DNA of 64,000 bases, from positions 1,550,001-1,614,000 of the forward strand of contig NZ_VATY01000001.1 in the NCBI RefSeq assembly GCF_005885635.1, in the 5' to 3' direction. Below, piece by piece: positions 36,137 through 45,272 of the stretch. Within the stretch, counting starts at the first letter, position 1. Each line of letters opens with the position of its first letter. A model generated the notes under the pieces. That model was not told the DNA's origin. It worked only from the letters and a program-made list of their open reading frames with translations, and ran no database searches. The position numbers and the translations under genes are program-made. Source of the stretch: Maribacter algarum (ex Zhang et al. 2020) (GTDB taxonomy: Bacteria; Bacteroidota; Bacteroidia; Flavobacteriales; Flavobacteriaceae).

Positions 36137-37399
36137 CTAAGCAACAATACGTTCGTTAGCTTCATCTAAAGTAGAGTTATCAAAACGTTTCAAGTAAATT
36201 TCAGTAGTTTTTAAGGAACTATGCCCCAAACCTTCACTTATTACTGCGGTCGGGATTCCCATAAATTTGGCGATTGTCGCCCAAGAATGACGAATAGCAT
36301 ATGTTGTAAAGTGCTGTTTAATTCCTGCGTCTAGCGCGATAATTTTTAGTCTTTCGTTTACCCTTCTTCTTATGGTTTTATACTTCTCATATTTAGCTGT
36401 ACTGCCATCGTAATTTGCAGGGAATAGAAAATCATCCTCTGATTTATCTATTAAATAATGGGCTAAAATCTCCTTTAGCTCAGAAGTGAGTTTTACTGAT
36501 AATGGGTCACCTGTTTTACTTCTTCCATAGAATATTCTATCCTCACGTACATTTGATTTTTTAAGCTTAACCAAGTCTATCAAATTCATTGCTCTGCAAT
36601 TAAACATTATCAGAGCATAGTTTTTCGTATGCCACAGCGCAGAGTTCTTTCCATATTTTAATTTGCGAATGTTTAGGAAGTCTTCTTTAGAAATCGCTCT
36701 CTTCTTTGTTTGATTTGAAGATGGAATCTTGTACCGATGAAAAGGGTTCTTGACTACTTCAATTCTATCTTCATTTATAGCTGCGTTATATATTGCCCTG
36801 ATAGCTCTTAGGACTGAACTTATGCTATTTGGTTTTAGGCCTTTTGATTCTTTTTCTATTTGAAAATCTTTGAGCATACTTACATTTAATTGGTCCAATC
36901 TTAAATCTTGATTGTTATTGAATTTTATAAAAGCTTTTATTCCATTTAAATACCATTCCGCTGAGCTTGGTTTGTTTGTTTTTAGTTTTCTGTCAACAAT
37001 GACTTGCCCCCAAACTTTTAGAGTTAATCCGTTTGATAGTTTGCCTTTTAGAGATGGGCTAATCTGTTCCTCCCATTTATCTTTGATTTCCGATACTAGA
37101 GTATCTACGGCCATATATTGGATAGCATCTCCGAGTTCATTTATCAAGCTTCGCGCAACATGAAGTTTGTCATACAAAATTTGGTTGACTTTTGAGCAGT
37201 CAATACTTTTATTTACAAGAACAGAGCGTTTCAGACAGAATGAATTTACATCCCATCCATTTTTTGAAGTCTCATATGGTAATCGAATAATTCTTGGCTT
37301 AGTATGGAATAATCGTAATGCAATCGGATACAATTCAGAAATTGTATTTTTCGATGATTTTCGAGTATCTAATATGAGTTTAACTTTAGCCATTTTCAC
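36137..37399 (-). CDS. tyrosine recombinase (integrase of island 2)
   Basis: A 420-residue recombinase with an arm-type N-terminal domain (KLILDTRKSSKNTISELYPI), a SAM-like core-binding domain, and the full catalytic set: a box I arginine in NCRAMNLIDL, Arg370 (AIRHSWAT), His393 (LGHSS) and Tyr402 (TTEIYLKRF). It is clearly diverged from the island 1 enzyme, yet uses the same tRNA-Ala site. It reads inward from the right end, beside its own TGCACA-type repeats. Confidence 0.92.
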   Translation of the reverse strand: MKMAKVKLILDTRKSSKNTISELYPIALRLFHTKPRIIRLPYETSKNGWDVNSFCLKRSVLVNKSIDCSKVNQILYDKLHVARSLINELGDAIQYMAVDTLVSEIKDKWEEQISPSLKGKLSNGLTLKVWGQVIVDRKLKTNKPSSAEWYLNGIKAFIKFNNNQDLRLDQLNVSMLKDFQIEKESKGLKPNSISSVLRAIRAIYNAAINEDRIEVVKNPFHRYKIPSSNQTKKRAISKEDFLNIRKLKYGKNSALWHTKNYALIMFNCRAMNLIDLVKLKKSNVREDRIFYGRSKTGDPLSVKLTSELKEILAHYLIDKSEDDFLFPANYDGSTAKYEKYKTIRRRVNERLKIIALDAGIKQHFTTYAIRHSWATIAKFMGIPTAVISEGLGHSSLKTTEIYLKRFDNSTLDEANERIVA

Positions 37400-37429
37400 C
37401 CCTTATACTACTTCAAGTTAGGAATAAAA

Positions 37430-37453
37430 ATGCACAGTCTGTGCACAGTTTTG
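37430..37453. repeat. right arm-type repeat of island 2
   Basis: ATGCACAGTCTGTGCACAG followed by TTTTG, matching 24090-24113 except for two bases. It contains the inverted repeat TGCACAG/CTGTGCA and lies 31 bases upstream of the integrase start. Confidence 0.6.
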
Positions 37454-37566
37454 TTTGTATTCATATGATGTCATATGAATATAAATCTTATGAAAATTGA
37501 GTTAATATTCTGTAAATCAACAAGTAGCGGGTTATTTTGATTTTTGATGTATTAAGGAATTTCGGA

Positions 37567-37609
<43 letters not shown>

Positions 37610-37610
37610 A

Positions 37611-37636
37611 AACCATCGCGACAGTGATGGTTTTTT
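37611..37636 (+). terminator. original terminator of tRNA-Ala, displaced by the islands
   Basis: AACCATCGC pairs with GTGATGGTT around GACA, followed by six T. Before integration it would have stood a few bases after the tRNA. Confidence 0.75.
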
Positions 37637-37753
37637 GTTTTGGAGCTTACATACTATCTCATCTACATTAAAAACCTCATTAAATACTTTCAAAACGTTT
37701 TTTTTCTTAATTTAAGGTCTTACAGGAATACCAACAATTTCATCTCGACAACC

Positions 37754-39082
37754 ATGACCACAAGAAGAAGCTTTATCAAGAAAACTACAGCAGGAACTGC
37801 AGCTGTCACTCTTGGCGGATTAGTATTGCCAAGTACCTCATACGCAAATTTCCTAGGAGCGAACGACCATATCAACTGTGCGGTACTCGGAGTTCGTAGC
37901 AGAGGAAAGGCACATTATAAAGCAATTCACGCTGATAAGAACGCTAAGGTGATTTATACCTGTGATGTAGATGATGAAATAATAGATGAACACAATGTAT
38001 GGTGCCAGAAAAACTTGGGATATGTTCCTAAAGTAGAAAAAGATTTTCGGAAAATTCTCGAAGATAAAGACGTTGATGCTGTTTTTATAGCAACACCCGA
38101 ACATTGGCACGCACCTATGGCAATTGCGGCATTGCAGGCAGGGAAACATGTTTATGTGGAGAAGCCTTGTAGTCATAATCCTCATGAAAATGATTTATTG
38201 GTGGCTGCACAGAACAAGTACGGAAAGAAAGTACAAATGGGTAATCAACAGCGTTCTGCGACAACCTCTATTATGGCCATTGATGATATCAGAAATGGAA
38301 TAATTGGAGATGTTTACAAGGGCGAAGCTTACTATTCGAATAATCGAGGTTCTATAGGAAAAGGAAATAAAATGGATGTTCCAAAAACACTTGATTGGGA
38401 GTTGTGGCAAGGCCCAGCCCCAAGAAGAGAGTACAAGGACAATATTCACCCTTATAATTGGCACTGGTTCCGCAATTGGGGAACAGGGGAAATACATAAC
38501 AATGGAACGCATGAGGTGGATATTTGTCGATGGGCTTTGGGTGTTGATTTACCCGAAAGTGTTACTTCTTTTGGTGGAAAATATACCTTCGATGACGATT
38601 GGGAATTTGTAGATAATCAACAAGTAACCTTCAAATTCGCTGATGATAAATTCATCACTTGGACAGGCCATAGCAGAGGCGTCTTAAAACCAACAAGACC
38701 TGGAAGAGGTATTACCATTTATGGGAGCAAAGGTTCCATTCAATTGGACCGAAACTATTATAAATTGTATGATTTACAGGGAAATCCCATAAAATTTGAA
38801 TTTGAAAAAACTGCGAGTGCAACGACAAATACCCGAGGTGAAGGAGGTTTGGATGTATCCCATGTTGGTAATTTCTTTGATGCCATTCGTGAGGATAAAA
38901 CCCTTCAAGCAGATATCAATGATGCCAGTATTTCGACCATGTTATGTCATCTTGGAAATATGGCGCAGGATGCCGGTGAGATGCTAAAAATAGATTCTGC
39001 AACAGGGAAGATACTGAATAATGAAAAAGCAATGAAAAGCTGGAAAAGGGAATATCAACCTGGGTGGGAGCCTAAACTATAA
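37754..39082 (+). CDS. Gfo/Idh/MocA family oxidoreductase, Tat-exported
   Basis: The start is set at ATG 37754 because the product then begins MTTRRSFIKKTTAGTAAVTL, a textbook twin-arginine signal; an upstream ATG (37640) would bury it and overlaps the tRNA locus DNA. The 442-residue protein has a Rossmann part (CAVLGVRSRGKAHY, FIATPEHWHAPMAIAAL, and EKPCSHN with the conserved Lys) and a C-terminal alpha/beta domain. Such periplasmic oxidoreductases act on sugars or glycosides with bound NAD(P). The SDR gene follows 3 bases later. Confidence 0.88.
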   Translation: MTTRRSFIKKTTAGTAAVTLGGLVLPSTSYANFLGANDHINCAVLGVRSRGKAHYKAIHADKNAKVIYTCDVDDEIIDEHNVWCQKNLGYVPKVEKDFRKILEDKDVDAVFIATPEHWHAPMAIAALQAGKHVYVEKPCSHNPHENDLLVAAQNKYGKKVQMGNQQRSATTSIMAIDDIRNGIIGDVYKGEAYYSNNRGSIGKGNKMDVPKTLDWELWQGPAPRREYKDNIHPYNWHWFRNWGTGEIHNNGTHEVDICRWALGVDLPESVTSFGGKYTFDDDWEFVDNQQVTFKFADDKFITWTGHSRGVLKPTRPGRGITIYGSKGSIQLDRNYYKLYDLQGNPIKFEFEKTASATTNTRGEGGLDVSHVGNFFDAIREDKTLQADINDASISTMLCHLGNMAQDAGEMLKIDSATGKILNNEKAMKSWKREYQPGWEPKL

Positions 39083-39085
39083 TAC

Positions 39086-39799
39086 ATGCAAAACTTAAAA
39101 GGTAAAGTAGCCTATATAACAGGGGGTTCAAAAGGGATAGGGTATGGTGTCGCAGAAAAACTCATTGCAACGGGAATGAAAGTGGCCATTAGTGGCAGAA
39201 CTTTGAAAAAGGTGGAAACTGCCGCTCAATATTTGGGGGATTCTGAAAATGTCTTGGCTTTGCAATCCGATGTTAGCAAACTCAATAGCGAGAAAGAAGC
39301 TATTCAAAAGATTCTAGATATTTGGGGACAGGTAGATGTAGTTTTGGCAAATGCAGGGGTTGGACATTTTGCTCCTGTTTATGAAATGTCAGAAGAACAA
39401 TGGCATCAAATGATAGATACGAATTTAAGTGGCGTCTTTCATACCTTAAAAGCTTCTGTTCAGGCTTTAAAAAAATCAAAGGGCTATTACATAACCCTTG
39501 CCAGTTTGGCTGGCACCAATTTCTTTGCTTCGGGAGCAGGATATAACGCCACCAAATTCGGAGTCGTTGGTTTTACTCAAGCTGCAATGTTAGATTTGAG
39601 AAAGTATGACGTGAAGGTCTCTACGATTATGCCGGGTTCAGTTGCAACACATTTCAATAATAATGAACCCTCGGAAAAAGATGCTTGGAAAATTCAACCT
39701 GAAGACATTGGCGAACTGGTTTTAGATTTACTTAAAATGCACCCCAGAACTTTACCTAGCAAGATAGAAGTGCGCCCAACCCGGCCCGATAAAAAGTAG
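39086..39799 (+). CDS. short-chain dehydrogenase/reductase
   Basis: A 237-residue SDR with cofactor motif TGGSKGIG (11-18), NAG in the LANAGVG loop, the catalytic Ser (TLASLAG) and YNATK. The residues around the second strand (SGRTLKK) favour NADP(H). The substrate is unknown. It is probably co-transcribed with the preceding Gfo/Idh/MocA gene. It ends 1 base before the stop of the convergent addB-like gene. Confidence 0.88.
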   Translation: MQNLKGKVAYITGGSKGIGYGVAEKLIATGMKVAISGRTLKKVETAAQYLGDSENVLALQSDVSKLNSEKEAIQKILDIWGQVDVVLANAGVGHFAPVYEMSEEQWHQMIDTNLSGVFHTLKASVQALKKSKGYYITLASLAGTNFFASGAGYNATKFGVVGFTQAAMLDLRKYDVKVSTIMPGSVATHFNNNEPSEKDAWKIQPEDIGELVLDLLKMHPRTLPSKIEVRPTRPDKK

Positions 39800-39800
39800 G

Positions 39801-42548
39801 TTAAACTTCCTTTTCTGTAAACGGAATTTCTGGATTGCAGATTTCTAAGATTAGTTTTTTAAGTTCTTTTTCGAAATAGGAAAGCGTTTCTTGAGAAATG
39901 ATATGATTCTTCTTTGCCCAACTTCCTCTTTTGTCTTTTGTAGCAAATTTTAGAAGTCCGCCATTCAAGTTTTTAAAGGAAATGATTCCCGACTCGATAT
40001 TTTCAATAGGATTTTTGTCGTTGTACATGAAGGCGTAACAAAGTAATTGAAACGCTTTGCTAAAATCGTATTCAGCGGTTATTTCATCCCAGCTTAGGAT
40101 TTCGACGTTTTTTGATTCTACTTTTCCGGTCTTGTAATCGATAATTCTGAGCATTCCGTCTTTCTCATCGATTCGGTCAAGTTTTCCTTTTAAAGTGATG
40201 GGAAAATCAATTTCTGAGATGTTGAGCTCGATATTTAATTTTTCCTCTATGCCAAGAATTTTAATTTGGTGATTTTTGGCCTCCTTGATTTCAGAATCTA
40301 GATAATTAGTGAGGTAGCGAACAATCACGTTGAATGCGATTAAGTTTTTGCCTCTACTGATATCACCATCGAGATAATTCTTGGTAAAATGCATTTGAAC
40401 CAAGGTTTGAATTTTGGCCTTTGCTTTTGTAAGTCCTTCAGGAGATAAATATTTTCCCAAGAAAGGGGCATATAAATCCTCTAAGGTGTCATGTACGATT
40501 GTCCCAAAAGTGTTGGCCGCTATCGTCTCTTCAACCTCAAGGGAATCATTAATACCCAATAGATTACGTTTATAAAAGTCAATGGGGTTTCTGATATAAT
40601 TGCTTAAGGAAGTAGGCGAAAAACCGTTTTCCGCATGATTTTGAATTAACCGCATCAAACCGTCATCTTTCTTAAATGAATTCAAAGTCTGTATGACAGG
40701 TTCAATCGACGGAGTAGCAACCTTTGCAACGATATCCTTTTCTTTGTTCGGGTCTGTTAGCATTTGGGAAATCAATCTGCTTTTCTCTCCTCCTTCAAGT
40801 ACATCAGGTTCCGTATTGTAAATGATATGGATGTTCTTTGCCCGCTGTAGTAAGCGGTAAAAGTGATAGGTATAAACGGCATCTTTTTCTTTAAAGGTAG
40901 GAAGGCCAAGCCTTGTTTTTAAATCAAAAGGGATAAAAGAATTGTTCGATTTACCGGAAGGTAGAATACCTTCGTTCACTGAGGTAAGGATAACCGTTTC
41001 AAAGTCAAGGTTTCTGCTTTCTAACATCCCCATTATTTGAAGCCCTTCCAATGGGTCGCCTTGAAAATCAACGGTCTCCGAAGACAAGAGCTCCTTGAAT
41101 AGACTTTGTAGTGATTTCAAATCGTTGATAAAAGAATGTTTTTGAACCAAATCCAATATTTGATTGAAAAGCGTATGAAAACGATAGAGATATTCCAATG
41201 TCAAATTGCTTTCATCTTTTTGGTACTGGGCTTTTAACTCTAGAATAATAGCTAGGCATTTTTGAACAAAATTCTTCGGACTAATTTGACTATCGAAGAA
41301 AAGCAACTTTAAATTTGGGTTTTCCTCCATAAAGGACCCCAGTTTAGACAGGGTTATGTACGTCCAGTTTTTTGTTTTAATACTTGTTTGTAAATCTAAA
41401 TTTGAATCAGTTTCCTTATAAAGGACTTGTTTAATTTGGGGATGCGATAAAAATGATAGGACATTCTGGTAAAACCAACCTAATCTGTCTCTATTGATAT
41501 ACAAATCCATAAACTGATTGAATAGACTTGCTAGTGAAGTTTTATTCAGGGGATAACCCATGGTAATGTTTACAGCTTCTATTTCCTTTGGCACAGCATT
41601 AAGTATGGGGTTCAGAAGGGCTTCATCACCTAATACGACTGCCGTTGTTTTTAATGAGTCAGGGCGTTCTTTTTTGAGCTTTTTAAGCAACGCACCCACA
41701 TATTTAGCCTGTGAAACATTTTTCGGTACTCCTGTAATTTGAATGTTTTTTTCGGAAGCATAATTTTCGCTGACACCCTGAAGTGCATGTTTTTGAAAGT
41801 GTGACCACGTCTTTTGATGTTTTCTAATAAACAATCCTGCATCGTGGATGGGGTCATTCAAGAAATAAGAATCAATATCCCAATAAATTTTAGCTTTGGA
41901 TTGCTTTAGAATACGTTGAATAATTTCACTTTCAGAAGTATTCAGGGCATTAAATCCAACGAAAACATGAATTTTGTTCTTACAACTTTCGATGTACTCT
42001 GGAAGTCGTTCACATGCTTGGCGATAAACAAGTCCCTGATGGCCTAGGCCTTTTTCAAGCAAGGCCGAATTGAATTTGTTATAAAGTTGATTAAGATTAT
42101 TCCAGAAAGCCAAATAATCTGACATCATTTTGGTCTTTTCCCCTTGAAGGGACCAGTGATTGATTTCTTGAATGTCTGCCAGGTTGGAGAACAAATTTTC
42201 CGCATCAATGAGATAACGATCTATTTCATTGAAATCTTGAAGTAATGTTAGACCCCATTTCGAAAAAGTAAAGAAGTTATCTTCATCTTTAGTGGTATTC
42301 TTTAAATAGGCATTATAAAGCTCAAAAAGCTGTTGTGTGTTTGAGACATAACCAAGTTTGGATACCCTTTCTATAAAACTCTCAATACTATATATTTCTG
42401 GAGCAAAAGCTGTTTTTATAGAAATTTTAGCTATGTTATTCTTTAAGAAAGTACCAGCACGCTTGCTCGGCAATACAAAAATGAAGTCTTCGAGGCTATC
42501 GTATTCTCTTGTTATCTTATGGATAACCTCTTCTAAAAAACTCTGCAT
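39801..42548 (-). CDS. AddB-like PD-(D/E)XK nuclease
   Basis: A 915-residue protein of the AddB/RexB-type family. The N-terminal half is an inactivated helicase-like region (FVLPSKRAGTFLKNNI), and the C-terminal nuclease domain has the RIIDYKTGKVE motif (Asp, Lys of PD-(D/E)XK). The AddA-like helicase encoded at 45273-48368 is the likely partner in double-strand break processing. The two genes are separated by ompA and kbl. A short promoter-less gap after the ompA terminator precedes it. Confidence 0.82.
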   Translation of the reverse strand: MQSFLEEVIHKITREYDSLEDFIFVLPSKRAGTFLKNNIAKISIKTAFAPEIYSIESFIERVSKLGYVSNTQQLFELYNAYLKNTTKDEDNFFTFSKWGLTLLQDFNEIDRYLIDAENLFSNLADIQEINHWSLQGEKTKMMSDYLAFWNNLNQLYNKFNSALLEKGLGHQGLVYRQACERLPEYIESCKNKIHVFVGFNALNTSESEIIQRILKQSKAKIYWDIDSYFLNDPIHDAGLFIRKHQKTWSHFQKHALQGVSENYASEKNIQITGVPKNVSQAKYVGALLKKLKKERPDSLKTTAVVLGDEALLNPILNAVPKEIEAVNITMGYPLNKTSLASLFNQFMDLYINRDRLGWFYQNVLSFLSHPQIKQVLYKETDSNLDLQTSIKTKNWTYITLSKLGSFMEENPNLKLLFFDSQISPKNFVQKCLAIILELKAQYQKDESNLTLEYLYRFHTLFNQILDLVQKHSFINDLKSLQSLFKELLSSETVDFQGDPLEGLQIMGMLESRNLDFETVILTSVNEGILPSGKSNNSFIPFDLKTRLGLPTFKEKDAVYTYHFYRLLQRAKNIHIIYNTEPDVLEGGEKSRLISQMLTDPNKEKDIVAKVATPSIEPVIQTLNSFKKDDGLMRLIQNHAENGFSPTSLSNYIRNPIDFYKRNLLGINDSLEVEETIAANTFGTIVHDTLEDLYAPFLGKYLSPEGLTKAKAKIQTLVQMHFTKNYLDGDISRGKNLIAFNVIVRYLTNYLDSEIKEAKNHQIKILGIEEKLNIELNISEIDFPITLKGKLDRIDEKDGMLRIIDYKTGKVESKNVEILSWDEITAEYDFSKAFQLLCYAFMYNDKNPIENIESGIISFKNLNGGLLKFATKDKRGSWAKKNHIISQETLSYFEKELKKLILEICNPEIPFTEKEV

Positions 42549-42562
42549 ATGTCTAAAAATAA

Positions 42563-42590
42563 AAAAAGCCTCGCAATTGCGAGGCTTTTC
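42563..42590 (-). terminator. intrinsic terminator of ompA
   Basis: AAAAGCCTCGC pairs with GCGAGGCTTTT around AATT; on the minus strand it is followed by a run of T. It lies between the ompA stop and the addB-like start. Confidence 0.8.
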
Positions 42591-42617
42591 TTTTATGAAA
42601 AAGAAATTTAAATCTTC

Positions 42618-43958
42618 TTACTTGATTAAGTTGATTTCAACTCTTCTGTTTTCTTTTCTACCAGCTCTAGTCTTATTGGTAGTAATAGGCTGATCTTCAC
42701 CGAAACCAGCAGCAGTCAATCTGTCTGCACCAATTCCTTCACCGATTAAGAAATCACGAACTGCATTTGCTCTTGACTCAGAAAGTTTCTGATTGCTAGC
42801 GGCAGGTCCTTGACTATCTGTGTGACCTTCAACTGAGAATTTAGCAGTTGGGTACTCACCTAAGATTCTGATGATATCAACCATTACTCCTGTAGACTCA
42901 GCTTTGATAGAAGATTTACCTGAATCGAATAGAATTGTTTTGGCGTAGTCATTCAATTGCTTTTGAACCTCAACAGTTACTTCAGGGCAACCATTGTTAG
43001 CAACAGTACCAGCAACATCTGGACACTGATCGTCTTTGTCTAAAACGCTATCACCATCTTTATCAGCCCATGGACATCCTTTGTTTTCAGCAGGTCCTGC
43101 TTCGTTAGGACATTCATCTTCCTTATCAGCAACCCCGTCACCATCAGCATCAGGACAACCAGCTAAGGCAGCAAGACCAGCTTCGTTAGGACAAGCATCA
43201 TCTTTATCAGCTACTCCATCGCCATCAGCATCAGGACATCCATTCATTTCTTTAGAACCAGCTTCGTTAGGACAGTTATCTTTGCTGTCTTCGATTCCGT
43301 CACCATCAGCATCTGGACAACCGTTGAATGCTTCTAAACCAGCAACTTCTGGACAAGCATCGTCTTTGTCGTAAATACCATCACTATCAGTATCAGTACC
43401 TCCAAATTTAACAGCGATACCTGCTAAATGTTGCCAGTGCTTAACTCCGTAATCTTCGAATGCATGTTTGTAACCAGTCTGTAAAGTAAGACCAACGTTT
43501 TCCGAGAACCATAAGTTCACACCAACACCAGCATTAACCGTACCTGCACCGATTTCATCAACCCAAGTATAACCACCACCTACTTCTAGGAAAGGGTCAA
43601 CTTTTTTATTTTTAAGGAAACTATATTTTATAGTACCATCTACAGCGTAGTGAGAAAGATCATCAACACGGGTGTCACCCAATTTGCTGATTTTGTTCAA
43701 AGAACCTCTAACTCCAACTGCAAATCCGTCACCAACAGACTTAGAAACGCCGATGTACGAGATTGAAGGAAGAATGTTCCAGTGATCATTAGCGTTGAAG
43801 AGCTCGTTACCAAAAGAACTTACATCCCCAGTAGGATAAACGTCAATGGCATTAACCCCAAAACTTACTTGCCAAGGGTTATTCTCGTCTTGCGCTTGAA
43901 TACTGCTAAAACCTACGAATAATAGGGCAACAGCCATTAATTTGCTAAGATGTTTCAT
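42618..43958 (-). CDS. OmpA family outer-membrane protein with TSP3 repeats
   Basis: A 446-residue porin-like protein. It has a signal peptide (1-22, ends SIQAQ) and an N-terminal eight-strand barrel region (to about 190). Five or six thrombospondin type-3 calcium-binding repeats follow (DxDGIxDxxDxCP pattern, about 192-320), then a C-terminal OmpA peptidoglycan-binding domain ([37 protein letters not shown]). It anchors the outer membrane to the cell wall and is usually abundant. It is transcribed alone, with its own terminator. Confidence 0.93.
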   Translation of the reverse strand: MKHLSKLMAVALLFVGFSSIQAQDENNPWQVSFGVNAIDVYPTGDVSSFGNELFNANDHWNILPSISYIGVSKSVGDGFAVGVRGSLNKISKLGDTRVDDLSHYAVDGTIKYSFLKNKKVDPFLEVGGGYTWVDEIGAGTVNAGVGVNLWFSENVGLTLQTGYKHAFEDYGVKHWQHLAGIAVKFGGTDTDSDGIYDKDDACPEVAGLEAFNGCPDADGDGIEDSKDNCPNEAGSKEMNGCPDADGDGVADKDDACPNEAGLAALAGCPDADGDGVADKEDECPNEAGPAENKGCPWADKDGDSVLDKDDQCPDVAGTVANNGCPEVTVEVQKQLNDYAKTILFDSGKSSIKAESTGVMVDIIRILGEYPTAKFSVEGHTDSQGPAASNQKLSESRANAVRDFLIGEGIGADRLTAAGFGEDQPITTNKTRAGRKENRRVEINLIK

Positions 43959-44071
43959 GTTTAAATTTTTAAGTTTAAGTGTTTATTAGCTGCAAATGTA
44001 ACTTGTTAAAAATTATTAACAAAATCAATATGTTATTTTTTTTATTGCATTTGACAGGTGAAATAACGCAC

Positions 44072-45265
44072 TTAAACGATTTTTAGTATGTTACCTACTT
44101 CAATAAACGCGCGAATTGCCTTATCTAAATGTTCGGTTTTATGTGCGGCTGATAATTGCACGCGAATACGCGCTTTTTCCTTAGGAACAACGGGATAAAA
44201 GAAGCCAATTACATAGATTCCTCTCTCTAACAACATGTTAGCCATTTTCTGCGCAAGTTTGGCATCATAAAGCATAACTGGAACAATTGCAGATTCTCCG
44301 TCAATTATATCAAAGCCTGCTTCTTTCATTCCTTTTTTAAAGTAATCAGTATTTCTTTGGAGTTTATCGCGAAGACTGGTATCCGTTTTTAACATATCGA
44401 ATACCTTAATAGAAGCTCCAACAATTGCAGGTGCCAGAGAATTTGAGAATAGATACGGCCTTGAACGTTGTCTTAAGATTTCTATAATTTCCTTTTTTCC
44501 AGTGGTGTAGCCTCCCATTGCTCCTCCCATTGCTTTTCCTAGCGTTCCTGTTATGATGTCAACGCGATTCATAACATTCTTTTCTTCCAAGGTGCCGCGA
44601 CCGGTTTCACCAATGAATCCGGTGGCATGGCATTCATCTATCATGACCATGGAGTCATATTGATCTGCGAGGCCGCAAATTTTATCTAAAGGAGCAACTA
44701 ATCCATCCATAGAGAAAACACCATCCGTCACAATTATCTTGAAGCGTGCATTATCTGTATTGGCCTGTTGCAGTTGTTTTTCCAAATCAGCCATATCACT
44801 ATTGGTGTAGCGGTATCGCTTTGCTTTGCACAACCTCACGCCATCAATAATAGAAGCGTGATTGAGCGAATCTGAGATTATAGCGTCGTCTGCAGTTAAG
44901 AGCGGTTCAAATACTCCGCCATTGGCATCAAAAGCGGCAGCATACAATATGGTATCTTCAGTTCCATAAAAATCGGCAATCTTTTGTTCCAATTCTTTAT
45001 GGATATCTTGCGTACCACATATGAAACGCACTGACGACATTCCGAAGCCATGCGTATCCATCGCGTCTTTGGCAGCTTGAATAACTTCAGGATGCGATGA
45101 AAGCCCCAAATAGTTATTCGCACAAAAATTAATGACCTCCTCACCTGTTGAAATTTTGATAACCGCATCTTGGGGAGAAGTGATGATGCGCTCCGATTTA
45201 TAAAGTCCGTCCTCTTTAATCTGGTCTAGCTCAGCCTGTAGATGTTCTTTTATTTTTCCGTACAT
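44072..45265 (-). CDS. kbl: glycine C-acetyltransferase (2-amino-3-ketobutyrate CoA ligase)
   Basis: A 397-residue PLP enzyme of the alpha-oxoamine synthase family. Visible are [13 protein letters not shown], the [16 protein letters not shown] motif with the cofactor-binding Asp and His, and the lysine in [14 protein letters not shown]. It splits 2-amino-3-ketobutyrate with CoA into glycine and acetyl-CoA in threonine breakdown. A start MYGKIKEHL and the full length match Kbl closely. It lies 7 bases downstream of the addA-like gene, so the two share a transcript. Confidence 0.92.
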   Translation of the reverse strand: MYGKIKEHLQAELDQIKEDGLYKSERIITSPQDAVIKISTGEEVINFCANNYLGLSSHPEVIQAAKDAMDTHGFGMSSVRFICGTQDIHKELEQKIADFYGTEDTILYAAAFDANGGVFEPLLTADDAIISDSLNHASIIDGVRLCKAKRYRYTNSDMADLEKQLQQANTDNARFKIIVTDGVFSMDGLVAPLDKICGLADQYDSMVMIDECHATGFIGETGRGTLEEKNVMNRVDIITGTLGKAMGGAMGGYTTGKKEIIEILRQRSRPYLFSNSLAPAIVGASIKVFDMLKTDTSLRDKLQRNTDYFKKGMKEAGFDIIDGESAIVPVMLYDAKLAQKMANMLLERGIYVIGFFYPVVPKEKARIRVQLSAAHKTEHLDKAIRAFIEVGNILKIV

Positions 45266-45272
45266 AATATTC

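Noticed and set aside
37640-37753. N-terminal extension of the Gfo/Idh/MocA protein
   Set aside because: Starting here would put 38 residues before a perfect twin-arginine signal and begins just after the tRNA terminator; the Tat start at 37754 is far better.
43036-43374. Plus-strand ORF of 112 codons opposite ompA
   Set aside because: It is the antisense shadow of the TSP3 calcium-binding repeats; its low-complexity Ser/Pro pattern mirrors the Asp-rich repeat.
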